Shown here piece after piece: positions 35,351 through 43,517 of a stretch of DNA of 64,000 nt (positions are counted from its first letter, which is position 1; the number at the start of each line of letters is the position of its first letter). The translations under genes and the position numbers were made by a program. The notes under the pieces were generated by a model. That model ran no database searches and was not told the origin of the DNA. It worked only from the letters and a program-made list of their open reading frames with translations. Source of the stretch: CAVDRM01 sp963611355 (GTDB taxonomy: Bacteria; Bacillota; Clostridia; Christensenellales; Aristaeellaceae); assembly GCA_963611355.1 (NCBI GenBank), contig CAVDRM010000005.1:1-64000 (forward strand). Direction: 5' to 3'.

Positions 35351-36253
35351 TTATTTTCTTGCCCTTGCTTCCCAATATTTTTTACAAAGCGCCAGATAAT
35401 ATTTTTCGGGTCGTCCTAAATAACCGTCCCGACGGCTGCACAATGTAATCTGCCACGTGGGTCGCTGCGGCAGCTGAAAATAAGTCACCTTATTATCGGG
35501 AATCGCATATACGGCAGGCAAAAGGGCACAACCCATGCCAAGCGCCACCATGCGATATTTGCTCTGGCAGCTTGCTGTGGAAAACAGTACTCGCGGCTCA
35601 AAGCCAGCCTGTCGGAACAGCTCTTTCTCAAGGCTGAACATTGTGGAACGCTGATAAATGCGCACAAAGGGCTGATCCGCAAACAATGACAGATCAATTT
35701 CTTCATCGGCGTTTTTTCCCTGTGCCAGAGGATGATCGGACGGAACGGCAAGCAAAATTTCTTCCTCAGCCATAAGGTGATAGATGTTTTCGTCCCGCTG
35801 CTTTTCTATAAGCGTTGCCAGTCCCAAATCAATTTGCCCGTTCGTAATCAGACGCTGCATTTCCGAAACTGCGCATTCCTGCGGCTCTATCTGCACATCC
35901 GGAAAGACCCGATGAAACTCCGGATAAACCGCCGTGAACATCTCAATGCCGCGTTCAGGGATCAGACCGACAGCAAAATGATGGCGAGCCTTTTCCGCGA
36001 AGTCTGCAATCCGGCGATAGGTGTCACGTTTCAACAGCAGCATCTGTCTGGCCGAAGCCAGATACGTTTCTCCCGCTTCAGTGGGCTGCCAGTTGTTTCG
36101 GATGCGGACAAACAGCGGCGTACCAAGCTCTTCTTCTAACTTTTGAAGCTGCTGGTTCAGCGCGCTTTGTGTAATAAAACGTTTTTCCGCTGCCTTGGTA
36201 ATGCTTTTTTCATCGGCAATACATACAATATTTTTCAGCAAGTGCAGATCCAT
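35351..36253 (-). CDS. LysR-family transcriptional regulator
   Basis: 300 residues from the ATG at 36253 behind GGAGGAAAA; the longer frame upstream crosses the divergent promoter. The N-terminal winged helix (MDLHLLKNIVCIADEKSITKAA..., with FITQSALNQQLQKLEEELG as recognition region, residues 1-60) precedes a two-lobed effector-binding domain (about 90-295). It is divergent from the flavoprotein operon at 36386, which it presumably controls through the palindrome at 36280-36293. The inducer is unknown. Confidence 0.92.
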   Translation of the reverse strand: MDLHLLKNIVCIADEKSITKAAEKRFITQSALNQQLQKLEEELGTPLFVRIRNNWQPTEAGETYLASARQMLLLKRDTYRRIADFAEKARHHFAVGLIPERGIEMFTAVYPEFHRVFPDVQIEPQECAVSEMQRLITNGQIDLGLATLIEKQRDENIYHLMAEEEILLAVPSDHPLAQGKNADEEIDLSLFADQPFVRIYQRSTMFSLEKELFRQAGFEPRVLFSTASCQSKYRMVALGMGCALLPAVYAIPDNKVTYFQLPQRPTWQITLCSRRDGYLGRPEKYYLALCKKYWEARARK

Positions 36254-36279
36254 GCGTTTTCCTCCAATATTAGCATAGC

Positions 36280-36293
36280 TAACATATCTGTTA
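36280..36293. promoter_or_regulatory. Candidate LysR operator
   Basis: TAACATATCTGTTA is an inverted repeat between the divergent lysR and flavoprotein genes, just upstream of the -35 box of the latter. Confidence 0.55.
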
Positions 36294-36304
36294 TTTATGC
36301 GAAA

Positions 36305-36333
36305 TTGACAATCGTTTCGTTCATTTCTATAAT
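36305..36333 (+). promoter_or_regulatory. Consensus SigA promoter of the flavoprotein operon
   Basis: TTGACA (36305-36310) and TATAAT (36328-36333) with a 17-base spacer. Both boxes match consensus fully, so repression by the LysR protein may be the main control. Confidence 0.85.
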
Positions 36334-36385
36334 AAAATAAACCACACAAAAATGCAACCCTGATTTTTTGAAAGGAGACAACCTT

Positions 36386-37852
36386 ATGCAGCATTATGAC
36401 ATCATCATCATCGGCGGCGGCGTAGTCGGAAGTGCGATTGCACGCGAATTAACCCGCTATCAGCTGTCCGTTGCCGTGCTGGAAAAGGAGTCGGACGTGT
36501 GTACACATACCAGCGGACGAAATACCGGCATGCTGCATGCCGGCTTCCTCTATCAGCCGGGCTCATTAAAGGCGCAATGCGCTGTCGAAGGAAATGCCGA
36601 ATTTGATCGTGTTGCCAAGGAACTGGACGTGCCTTTCAAGCGCACGGGCAAACTGATCATCGGTTTTACGGATGAACACAGGAAGCGTCTGGAGTATTTC
36701 ATTGAGCGAGGGAAAACTAACGGTGTACCTGGCATGGAGCTGATTGACAGGAAGCGAATGGACGAAATCGATCCCTCCGCAGGAGGGAATTTTGCCATTT
36801 ACTGTCCCTCAAGCGGCATTCTGGATCCATTCCTGTATACAATTGCCTTGGCTGAAAATGCTGTTCATAATGGAGCGCATTACCACCTGTATACCGAAGT
36901 GAGAGGCAGCGAGGTGCTGAAGAACGGTCAGCATCTGCTGCACACCACAAAAGGTAATTTTACCTGTCGCTGGGTCATCAACAGCGCAGGCTTAAACAGT
37001 GCAGAAATCAGTGCAATGCTCGGCATCCCCGGCTATGTTATTCAGCCTGTAAAGGGCGAATATTTCGTGCTTGACAAGAAAGCAGGAGCTTTTGCCAAAA
37101 TTCCCGTTTATCCTGCGCCAACAGAGAAAAACACGTTTGATACGCACGCTACCCCCACGGTGGACGGCAATTTGTTGGTGGGTCCCAATAGCTTTGTTGT
37201 TTCCGACGGTGAAGATTACAGCGTTTCTCAATCCGGCATGGACGGCTTGCAGGAAAGCGGCGCTCGCATGTTTAAACATATGAAGCGAGCGTATTATATC
37301 CGCACCTTTGCCGGAGCGCGCCCAAAGCGCATTGACCCTGACACAGGCGCTATTCAGGATTTCTTGATTGAATGCAGGGACGATGTGCCGGGAGTCATCA
37401 ATCTTGTCGGCATAGAATCGCCGGGGCTTACCAGTGCACTCCCCATTGCCCGCCGTGTGGTCAAAATGCTAAGCCGACATGAAACCCTTGTGTCTAATCC
37501 CGCCTTTGATCCGATTCATCACGGCATTCGACGTTTTCATGATGCCGACCGTGAGGAACAGCGTCGTTTGATTCAAGAAAACCCTGATTACGGCGAAATC
37601 ATCTGCCGCTGTGAAACCATCACCCGTGCTGAAATTATTGCTGCCATTCATAACCCGCTGGGCGTATGTACCATGAACGGCATTAAGGTGCGCACACGCG
37701 CCAGCATGGGACGCTGTCAGGGCGGCTATTGCGAAACAAGAATCACTGCACTGATTCGGGACGAACTTCACAAAAATATTACTGACGTGCATCTGACAAA
37801 CGGATCATCCGCCATGTTTATCGGCGTTGTTAAAGGAGGCGAGCAGGCATGA
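36386..37852 (+). CDS. GlpA-like FAD-dependent dehydrogenase with [2Fe-2S] domain
   Basis: 488 residues from the ATG behind AAAGGAGAC. The FAD-binding Rossmann motif IIIGGGVVGSAIARE lies at residues 6-20. The DAO-type oxidoreductase fold runs to about 365. A C-terminal BFD-like iron-sulfur domain has four Cys: CRC at 408-410 and CQGGYC at 444-449. This is the anaerobic glycerol-3-phosphate dehydrogenase (GlpA) or L-2-hydroxyglutarate-oxidase type. With the next two genes it forms a common clostridial trio. Whether it oxidises glycerol-3-phosphate or a hydroxyacid from the aldarate route cannot be decided here. It overlaps the next gene by four bases. Confidence 0.85.
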   Translation: MQHYDIIIIGGGVVGSAIARELTRYQLSVAVLEKESDVCTHTSGRNTGMLHAGFLYQPGSLKAQCAVEGNAEFDRVAKELDVPFKRTGKLIIGFTDEHRKRLEYFIERGKTNGVPGMELIDRKRMDEIDPSAGGNFAIYCPSSGILDPFLYTIALAENAVHNGAHYHLYTEVRGSEVLKNGQHLLHTTKGNFTCRWVINSAGLNSAEISAMLGIPGYVIQPVKGEYFVLDKKAGAFAKIPVYPAPTEKNTFDTHATPTVDGNLLVGPNSFVVSDGEDYSVSQSGMDGLQESGARMFKHMKRAYYIRTFAGARPKRIDPDTGAIQDFLIECRDDVPGVINLVGIESPGLTSALPIARRVVKMLSRHETLVSNPAFDPIHHGIRRFHDADREEQRRLIQENPDYGEIICRCETITRAEIIAAIHNPLGVCTMNGIKVRTRASMGRCQGGYCETRITALIRDELHKNITDVHLTNGSSAMFIGVVKGGEQA

Positions 37853-39084
37853 AACAGCATCAGGTCGTCATCATCGGCGGTGGTCCCGCAGGTCTTGCGG
37901 CAGCACTGCGTCTGAGAAAAAACGGCATTTTAGATATTTTAATTTTGGAGCGTGAGCAGCAGCTCGGCGGCATCCTTCGGCAATGCATTCATGATGGCTT
38001 CGGACTGACTCGCTTCGGCGAATCCCTGTCCGGCCCAGAATATGCCCAGCGATTTATCGATCAAATCGAAGCAGAAAAAATTCCCTATATAACAGACTGT
38101 ACCGTGCTGGATATTACACCTGACAAAATCGTTACGGCTGTTCATCGGAAACAGGGTCTTGTTCAAATTCATGCGCAGGCCGTGCTGCTTACGATGGGCT
38201 GTCGGGAGCGTACACGCGGTGCATTGGCGATACCGGGCACTCGCCCTGCCGGTGTCTATACAGCAGGTGTTGCGCAAAGCTATATCAATCTTCAAAACGT
38301 CATGGTAGGTCATGAAGTTGTTATTTTAGGAAGTGGCGACATCGGTTTGATTATGGCGCGCAGGCTGACATTGGAGGGTGCGCATGTGATGGGTGTTTAT
38401 GAGGCACAGCCTTATCCAAGCGGCCTTCCCCGCAATATTGAGCAATGCCTGAACGATTATCATATTCCGCTTCACCTGAGCCATACGGTGATTGATATCA
38501 AAGGGCAGGAACGCTTAAACAGCGTCACGGTTGCACAATGCGATGAGCATTTCCGTGCCATTCCGGGGACGGAAGCAGAAATCCCATGTGACACGCTGAT
38601 TCTGTCTGTAGGCTTAATTCCGGAAAATGAACTAAGCCTTTGTGCCAAGGTGGAGCTGGATGCTCGTACGCAAGGTGCGTTTGTTGATGAAAACTGTCAA
38701 ACGAATATTCCCGGCATTTTTGCCGCCGGCAATGTGCTGCATGTGCATGACTTGGTGGATTTTGTTTCTTTGGAGGCCGAGGCTTTGGCAGAAAGCTGCA
38801 CGGAATACCTGCAAAATGGTGAACTTTCCTCTTGCCCTTTAGAAGTAAGGGCAGGCTCCTGCATCGGTCATGTCATTCCGCAGCGCATCAGCGGCACAAA
38901 GAATTTTGTTCTGTCTTTGAGAGTACGCAAGCCTCTCACTAATACAAGTATCGTTGTTCGGCAAAACGGGAAAGAAATTATACGAAAGAAAATGCGGAAA
39001 GCCCTGCCGGCTGAAATGATTCAGCTTCCGATTAAAGCGCAGATGCTGTCAGATGCTACTGATTTGGAGGTGGATGCAGAATGA
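37849..39084 (+). CDS. FAD/NAD(P)-binding oxidoreductase, GlpB-like partner
   Basis: 411 residues with two dinucleotide-binding motifs: VVIIGGGPAGLAAALRL (residues 6-22, FAD) and VVILGSGDIGLIMARRL (about 158-174, NAD(P)). An ATG-like motif near GIFAAGNVLHVHDLVD (about 285) completes the FAD site. It is a pyridine nucleotide-disulfide oxidoreductase type without the redox-active CxxxxC. It probably passes electrons from the GlpA-like subunit to NAD or a quinone/ferredoxin carrier. It is coupled at both ends by four-base overlaps (ATGA). Confidence 0.85.
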   Translation: MKQHQVVIIGGGPAGLAAALRLRKNGILDILILEREQQLGGILRQCIHDGFGLTRFGESLSGPEYAQRFIDQIEAEKIPYITDCTVLDITPDKIVTAVHRKQGLVQIHAQAVLLTMGCRERTRGALAIPGTRPAGVYTAGVAQSYINLQNVMVGHEVVILGSGDIGLIMARRLTLEGAHVMGVYEAQPYPSGLPRNIEQCLNDYHIPLHLSHTVIDIKGQERLNSVTVAQCDEHFRAIPGTEAEIPCDTLILSVGLIPENELSLCAKVELDARTQGAFVDENCQTNIPGIFAAGNVLHVHDLVDFVSLEAEALAESCTEYLQNGELSSCPLEVRAGSCIGHVIPQRISGTKNFVLSLRVRKPLTNTSIVVRQNGKEIIRKKMRKALPAEMIQLPIKAQMLSDATDLEVDAE

Positions 39085-39446
39085 AGCGCAACTTTACCTG
39101 TATCATATGTCCCAACGGCTGTGAAATGACCGCAGAATATGAAGGGAGTACCGTGCTTTCCGTCAGCGGCAATTTATGCCCGAAGGGCGCTGCTTACGCA
39201 ACACAGGAACTGACAGACCCGCGTCGTACTATTGCAACCAGTATCCGCGTCATTGGCGGCACACTGCCGCTTGTAAGCGTTCGTTTGACCAAAGCTATCC
39301 CCAAGACACAAATTTTTGAGGCTATGCAGAAAATTAACCAATGTGAACTGAATGCTCCCGTTCATATCGGCGATGTGGTGCTCCATCACTTATTCGGAAC
39401 GGATTGCGATGTAATCGTAACAAAAAATGTTCCGAAGGCAGAATAA
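39081..39446 (+). CDS. DUF1667 small cysteine-rich protein
   Basis: 121 residues. The N-terminal CIICPNGCEM plus a later LCPKG supply four Cys in the pattern C-x2-C-x3-C-x18-C (residues 7, 10, 14, 33), which resembles an iron-sulfur site of molybdopterin-enzyme type. It is the usual third member after GlpA-like and GlpB-like flavoproteins in Clostridia and probably acts as an electron-transfer subunit. It ends the operon; the right direct repeat begins about 55 bases later. Confidence 0.82.
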   Translation: MKRNFTCIICPNGCEMTAEYEGSTVLSVSGNLCPKGAAYATQELTDPRRTIATSIRVIGGTLPLVSVRLTKAIPKTQIFEAMQKINQCELNAPVHIGDVVLHHLFGTDCDVIVTKNVPKAE

Positions 39447-39501
39447 TATTTTCAATGTATCAACGGCAGAATTTAGAAGCCCCAATGATTGAAAAAATAG
39501 T

Positions 39502-39550
39502 CTTAGTTTTTTTCGCTTATACCTGATACACGGTTTATGCGACTAAATAA
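39502..39550 (+). repeat. Right direct repeat bounding the aldarate block
   Basis: It matches 19750-19798 at 43 of 49 positions, with the last 26 positions identical. It contains the stop codon (39535-39537) and the final four codons of the minus-strand gene 39535-40767. Integrative elements commonly recombine at gene 3' ends, recreating the end of the gene as seen here. Confidence 0.8.
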
Positions 39551-40767
39551 ATATAATCTTTATCAAACATCAAGGCTTCGGTTTTGTTGCAGATAACTTC
39601 AACATTTCGAATGCTGTCAAGAAACAGTTCGCCGCCGTCTCCTCGGCTCGTTTCAAATTCAGCGATAAGCCGCGCAATTTTATTCTCCTTATCTTTCAAT
39701 AATTTCTCGCTGCTGTTTTTAAACCAATCGCTCATCGAATCCTTTTTCAAAAAGGAGGATTTTTCCATCAGATTGCTCAAACACTTGCCTGATTGTCCGA
39801 CGACATTCTGAATTTTCGTTTGAACAGAGCCTTCTGACACCTTGACCATAAAATCACGGCACTTTTCAAATTGCTTTTGATAGTTCGTCTGATACTCTTT
39901 TGCCCTGTGCGCTACGGAGTTTAGATAATCCCCGCAGAAATTTCCCAGCAGCATCACTTCCAGATAGGAAGAGAAGGCAAACAGATAAAGCGCCGTATTG
40001 TAATCCTGAAAATTGTCAGCGATTTTGCTCATCGCATCTTGAAGCGCCTGATCGAAAAACACGGATGGCAGATGATTGATTTTAGCGGCAATTTGCTTTT
40101 GATAAAAAATGATATTCTCTTCGGCGCTCTGCTTGATATCCAGCACCTTCATATGGTAATTACTTCTGTATTGCTCATTATCCCAATTAAATTTATACTT
40201 ATCCAAAATATCGGAGAGCATATTTAAATTGCCTTGCAGTTTCGCCCTTTTGTCCTCCTGCAGAAAGGAAAGAGTGTCCTGCTGTGTTTTCCGAATGGCT
40301 TCCAGCTTATGGTCGATTTCCACCATCATCAACGACATGGCTATCATCATTGGATTAACGGGCATGACAGAGCTTGCGGCTACATTTTTAGACTGAACTT
40401 TGACAAATTTTGCCATTTTGGACTTTCCGTTGTTAGAAAAGAATGGAGACAATATACCGGGATCATTTTTACTATACTGTCTCAGCGTCGAATTGCCTAA
40501 ATTGATTGGCATGTAGAAAGGACCATCCATCGTTACAGTCTGTGCCACTGTCCGCAGAGCGGGAACAAGTGAAGAAAAGATACCGCCCAAGGCCGTCACA
40601 TCGGTCAGCGGGAACTTTTTGTATTCGCTCAAATGGGAAGCTTTTTCGGCAATGGACTTCTCGATGTCGGAGGCATCCACCGGCTTCAAGGTCTTTGCCG
40701 TTTCTGCAATGACGGCTGTCTCAGGCTGCACCTGTTCCCGCCTTAATAGTTTATCAAAAAGTCCCAT
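39535..40767 (-). CDS. Protein of unknown function with coiled-coil segments
   Basis: 410 residues, not recognised. The ATG follows GGAGGTG. The N-terminus MGLFDKLLRRE is charged. Residues about 95-150 include a Met-rich, weakly hydrophobic stretch (PVNPMMIAMSLMMVE), followed by Lys/Glu/Gln-rich helical segments (about 150-230 and 300-390). No signal peptide or catalytic motif was seen. A helical, possibly membrane-associated stress or phage-resistance type protein would fit, but this is a guess. Its last codons coincide with the right direct repeat, so the gene could be the original insertion target of the neighbouring block. Its GC content is lower than in the genes to the right. Confidence 0.7.
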   Translation of the reverse strand: MGLFDKLLRREQVQPETAVIAETAKTLKPVDASDIEKSIAEKASHLSEYKKFPLTDVTALGGIFSSLVPALRTVAQTVTMDGPFYMPINLGNSTLRQYSKNDPGILSPFFSNNGKSKMAKFVKVQSKNVAASSVMPVNPMMIAMSLMMVEIDHKLEAIRKTQQDTLSFLQEDKRAKLQGNLNMLSDILDKYKFNWDNEQYRSNYHMKVLDIKQSAEENIIFYQKQIAAKINHLPSVFFDQALQDAMSKIADNFQDYNTALYLFAFSSYLEVMLLGNFCGDYLNSVAHRAKEYQTNYQKQFEKCRDFMVKVSEGSVQTKIQNVVGQSGKCLSNLMEKSSFLKKDSMSDWFKNSSEKLLKDKENKIARLIAEFETSRGDGGELFLDSIRNVEVICNKTEALMFDKDYIYLVA

Positions 40768-40861
40768 GCCGCACCTCCATTATCAATTATATGTATATGC
40801 ATTAGCAGCATCCAAACAACCGATTTTTCTTCAACATAATATGCTGCCGGATGCAGCTGTA

Positions 40862-40918
40862 GAAAAAATGCCTTCATTATTAAATAAAATCGTTTCATTA
40901 TGAAGATGAAGGCATTTT
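40862..40918 (-). terminator. Terminator of the TrpXYZ-type transporter operon
   Basis: On the minus strand AATGCCTTCATC pairs with AATGAAGGCATT around a long AT loop, followed by six T residues. It lies 16 bases after the ATPase stop. Confidence 0.7.
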
Positions 40919-40933
40919 AAAACAGTCGTTTAT

Positions 40934-41707
40934 TCAATTCCCGCATTCAATGCTTATCTCATTAAATATTTTCAGCAGGTCCTCAATACGGACGGCCTTT
41001 TTTTCCGCACCCGACTTGTCCAGCACGGCGTGTCCCTGATGCATCATCAGGATGCGGTCACCGTATTCGACGGCGTAGCGGAGATTATGCGTGACCATGA
41101 TGGCGGTCAGCTTCTTCTCACGCACGATTTTATCCGTCAGCGTCATAATGACATCAGCGGTTTTTGGATCAAGGGCAGCGGTATGCTCGTCCAGAATCAG
41201 AAAGGAAATAGGCGTCATGGTGGACATGAGCAGGGCAAGCGCCTGTCTCTGTCCGCCGGACAGCGTGCCGACACGGGCATGGAGCATATCTTCTAAGCCG
41301 AGACCCAGCGGCTGAAGGAGCGCCTTATAATGGTCAACCCTGCGCCTGTCAGTGCCGCGCTGAAGGCCGGCGTGCTTGCCTTTAAAATCGGCCAAAGAAA
41401 GATTTTCCAAGATGGTCATCTGCGCACAGGTGCCTATCGACGGGTTTTGATAGACGCGGCCGATTTGACGGGCACGGATAAATTCTTTATCTTTGATGAT
41501 ATTCCGACCGTCCATGAGAATTTGCCCCGCGTCCGGCTCGATGCTGCCGCAGATCAGGTTCAGCATGCTTGTTTTGCCGGATCCGTTGCTGCCGACGACG
41601 GACACGAACTGTCCGTCGGGAATGGTCAGGGAAAAGCCGGAGAAGAGGCATTGCTCCTGTACCGTGCCGGGGTTATACGTCTTTTGAATATTCTTTAATT
41701 CAAGCAT
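40934..41707 (-). CDS. ABC transporter ATPase, TrpZ-type
   Basis: 257 residues. Walker A is GSNGSGKTS (about 39-47), signature LSGGQRQALALL (about 150), Walker B FLILDEHTAALD (about 170), switch His in MVTHNLRYA. It powers the permease at 41700-42617, whose stop codon it overlaps by eight bases. The operon leader carries a tryptophan T-box, so this is likely the ATPase of the TrpXYZ tryptophan importer of Firmicutes. The same ATPase family also serves other small-ligand importers, so the substrate rests on the T-box. Confidence 0.85.
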   Translation of the reverse strand: MLELKNIQKTYNPGTVQEQCLFSGFSLTIPDGQFVSVVGSNGSGKTSMLNLICGSIEPDAGQILMDGRNIIKDKEFIRARQIGRVYQNPSIGTCAQMTILENLSLADFKGKHAGLQRGTDRRRVDHYKALLQPLGLGLEDMLHARVGTLSGGQRQALALLMSTMTPISFLILDEHTAALDPKTADVIMTLTDKIVREKKLTAIMVTHNLRYAVEYGDRILMMHQGHAVLDKSGAEKKAVRIEDLLKIFNEISIECGN

Positions 41708-42617
41708 GCTTTTTCAACCGCCTTTTTTCTCTCCCGCTTAAGGAAAGGATGATTAGGAACAGAAGCGCCGTAATCAGCTTCATATCGCTGGCGGGAACCC
41801 CCGCACGAATGGCGATGGCGACGCACGCCTTATAAATGATGGAGCCGAAAATGACCGCAGTGGTCGATTTGACAAAGCCGATGCGCTTGAATAAATTCGT
41901 GCCGATGATGACGGAGGCCAGCGCCATCGCTATCGCGCCTGTGCCCATGGAAACTTCAAATGTGTGCTGCTGCTGGCAAAGCACCGCGCCGGAGAGACCG
42001 ACCATCGCGCCGGAGAGCATCAGTCCCATGATTTTAACGCTGCCCTTGTCCCGTGCCAAAGAGGTCACGACCGTGTCATTGTCACCCACGGCGCGGAGCA
42101 GATAACCTGCACGGGTCTTTAAGAATAAATCCAGCAGGAGCTTGACAATGAATACGATTATCAGCACGATAATCAGCACCGTGTACGGCTCCAACCATTC
42201 GGGGAAGCTGTCCGTCAGCCGGTTGTTTTCAAAGATGGTGACATACTTGACCTTCTTGGTGCTGAAAAAAGGGACGTTCGCCTTGCCCGCCGTCAAAGAG
42301 CCGGCGGCGATGTGCATATTGACGGCGTACAGCGCGGTCATCATGATGATGCCGGAAAACAGGTCGCGCACCTTAAGCTTGACATGAATGAGACCCGTCA
42401 AAAGTCCGGCTGCAGCGCCCGCCGCCGCCGCGCAAACGAGCGCCAGCACAGGGTCACAGCCGTTTGTCACCATCAGCACGGAGATAGCCGCGCCCAAAGG
42501 AAAGACGCCGTCCACCGACATATCGGGAAAATCCAAAATGACATAGGTGATCAGGACACCCAGCGACATAATGGCGTAAATCAGCCCCTGCTCCAGCGTG
42601 TTCAAAAGAATACTCAT
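41700..42617 (-). CDS. ABC transporter permease, TrpY-type
   Basis: 305 residues and about eight to nine transmembrane helices, resembling LivH/branched-chain permeases but shorter. The conserved coupling segment is GYLLRAVGDNDTVVTSLARDKG (near residue 172). It forms the membrane channel with the ATPase downstream and receives ligand from the binding protein at 43518-44495. The methyltransferase gene between them is the unusual feature of the operon. Confidence 0.85.
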   Translation of the reverse strand: MSILLNTLEQGLIYAIMSLGVLITYVILDFPDMSVDGVFPLGAAISVLMVTNGCDPVLALVCAAAAGAAAGLLTGLIHVKLKVRDLFSGIIMMTALYAVNMHIAAGSLTAGKANVPFFSTKKVKYVTIFENNRLTDSFPEWLEPYTVLIIVLIIVFIVKLLLDLFLKTRAGYLLRAVGDNDTVVTSLARDKGSVKIMGLMLSGAMVGLSGAVLCQQQHTFEVSMGTGAIAMALASVIIGTNLFKRIGFVKSTTAVIFGSIIYKACVAIAIRAGVPASDMKLITALLFLIILSLSGREKRRLKKHA

Positions 42618-42623
42618 CTTCTG

Positions 42624-43451
42624 TCAACCGTCCTTCAGTTTGCGGCCAATATGCATGGCATGCTCGGAATAGGAAAGAAGCTGCGGCGCTTCGATAAATT
42701 TTTTTGCCATGTCCAGCCACAGCGCCTGCTCCTTGGCGGGATAGGATAAAAGCTGCTTTTCATTGGGGGCAAGAAAGCCCTCCTGCCCGAACAGATGCAC
42801 CGTTTCCAGCGGAAATTCCTCCATGAAGGGAACGATTTTGCTCTGGTTGATAAAGCAGATGGTCGTAAAAGCGGGACCGAAATAGTCCCTTCCGTGCAGC
42901 ACGGAATCCTGAAGCGTTCTTGAAATCGGGCTTTTCAAATCCTCCGGCAGAAGGCCGGGGCCGTTTTTCATATCCTGAATAAAGCCGGAAAAATCAAGAA
43001 TAAATGAGGTATACAAAAGCCCGCCGATTTTGAGGCGCCTGAGCGACTGAGCGACTGCCGTGCGGCGGTCGCCTATGCCTGGCAGATGGTATAAAGGTCC
43101 CATCAGAAACACATGGTCAAATTTTCCTAAGGGCAATTCATCCAAGGTCAGCACGTTGTGAACGTGAAGGTCAACCGAAACACCCGCTTCCGCGCATTTT
43201 TTCTCTGCCAGCGCGATGCTGCCTTCCGACAGGTCAACCAGCGTGACCTCGCAGCCCATTTTTGCAAAATGCACGGCATACCGCCCCGGACCGCCGCCGA
43301 TGTCCAAGATGCTCTCGCCCGCACGAATATGCTTTTCCATCATATAGGTGGTCAATGCAAATTCAAAGGGATGCTCCGAAAGCCGATTCCACTCCCTGAG
43401 CGCGTTCTCATCGTAGTACGCCTTGACCGACGTGCTTCTGCCGTCTGCCAT
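42624..43451 (-). CDS. SAM-dependent methyltransferase in the tryptophan transporter operon
   Basis: 275 residues of class I methyltransferase fold. Motif I ILDIGGGPGRYAVHFAK (about residues 45-61) binds S-adenosylmethionine, and TLVDLSEGSIALAEKK follows. HVFLMGPLYHLP (about 117) fits motif IV. The target is unknown; small-molecule methylation is more likely than nucleic acid because no NPPY-type motif is present. It sits between the binding-protein and permease genes with short gaps (66 and 6 bases), so it is co-transcribed under the T-box. It may modify tryptophan or a derivative, but this is inference. Confidence 0.85.
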   Translation of the reverse strand: MADGRSTSVKAYYDENALREWNRLSEHPFEFALTTYMMEKHIRAGESILDIGGGPGRYAVHFAKMGCEVTLVDLSEGSIALAEKKCAEAGVSVDLHVHNVLTLDELPLGKFDHVFLMGPLYHLPGIGDRRTAVAQSLRRLKIGGLLYTSFILDFSGFIQDMKNGPGLLPEDLKSPISRTLQDSVLHGRDYFGPAFTTICFINQSKIVPFMEEFPLETVHLFGQEGFLAPNEKQLLSYPAKEQALWLDMAKKFIEAPQLLSYSEHAMHIGRKLKDG

Positions 43452-43517
43452 GTCCTTCCGCCTTTCGCATGGAAAGGGGAGAGCGCCCCGGAGACACTCT
43501 CCTCTTTTTCCGAGGAT

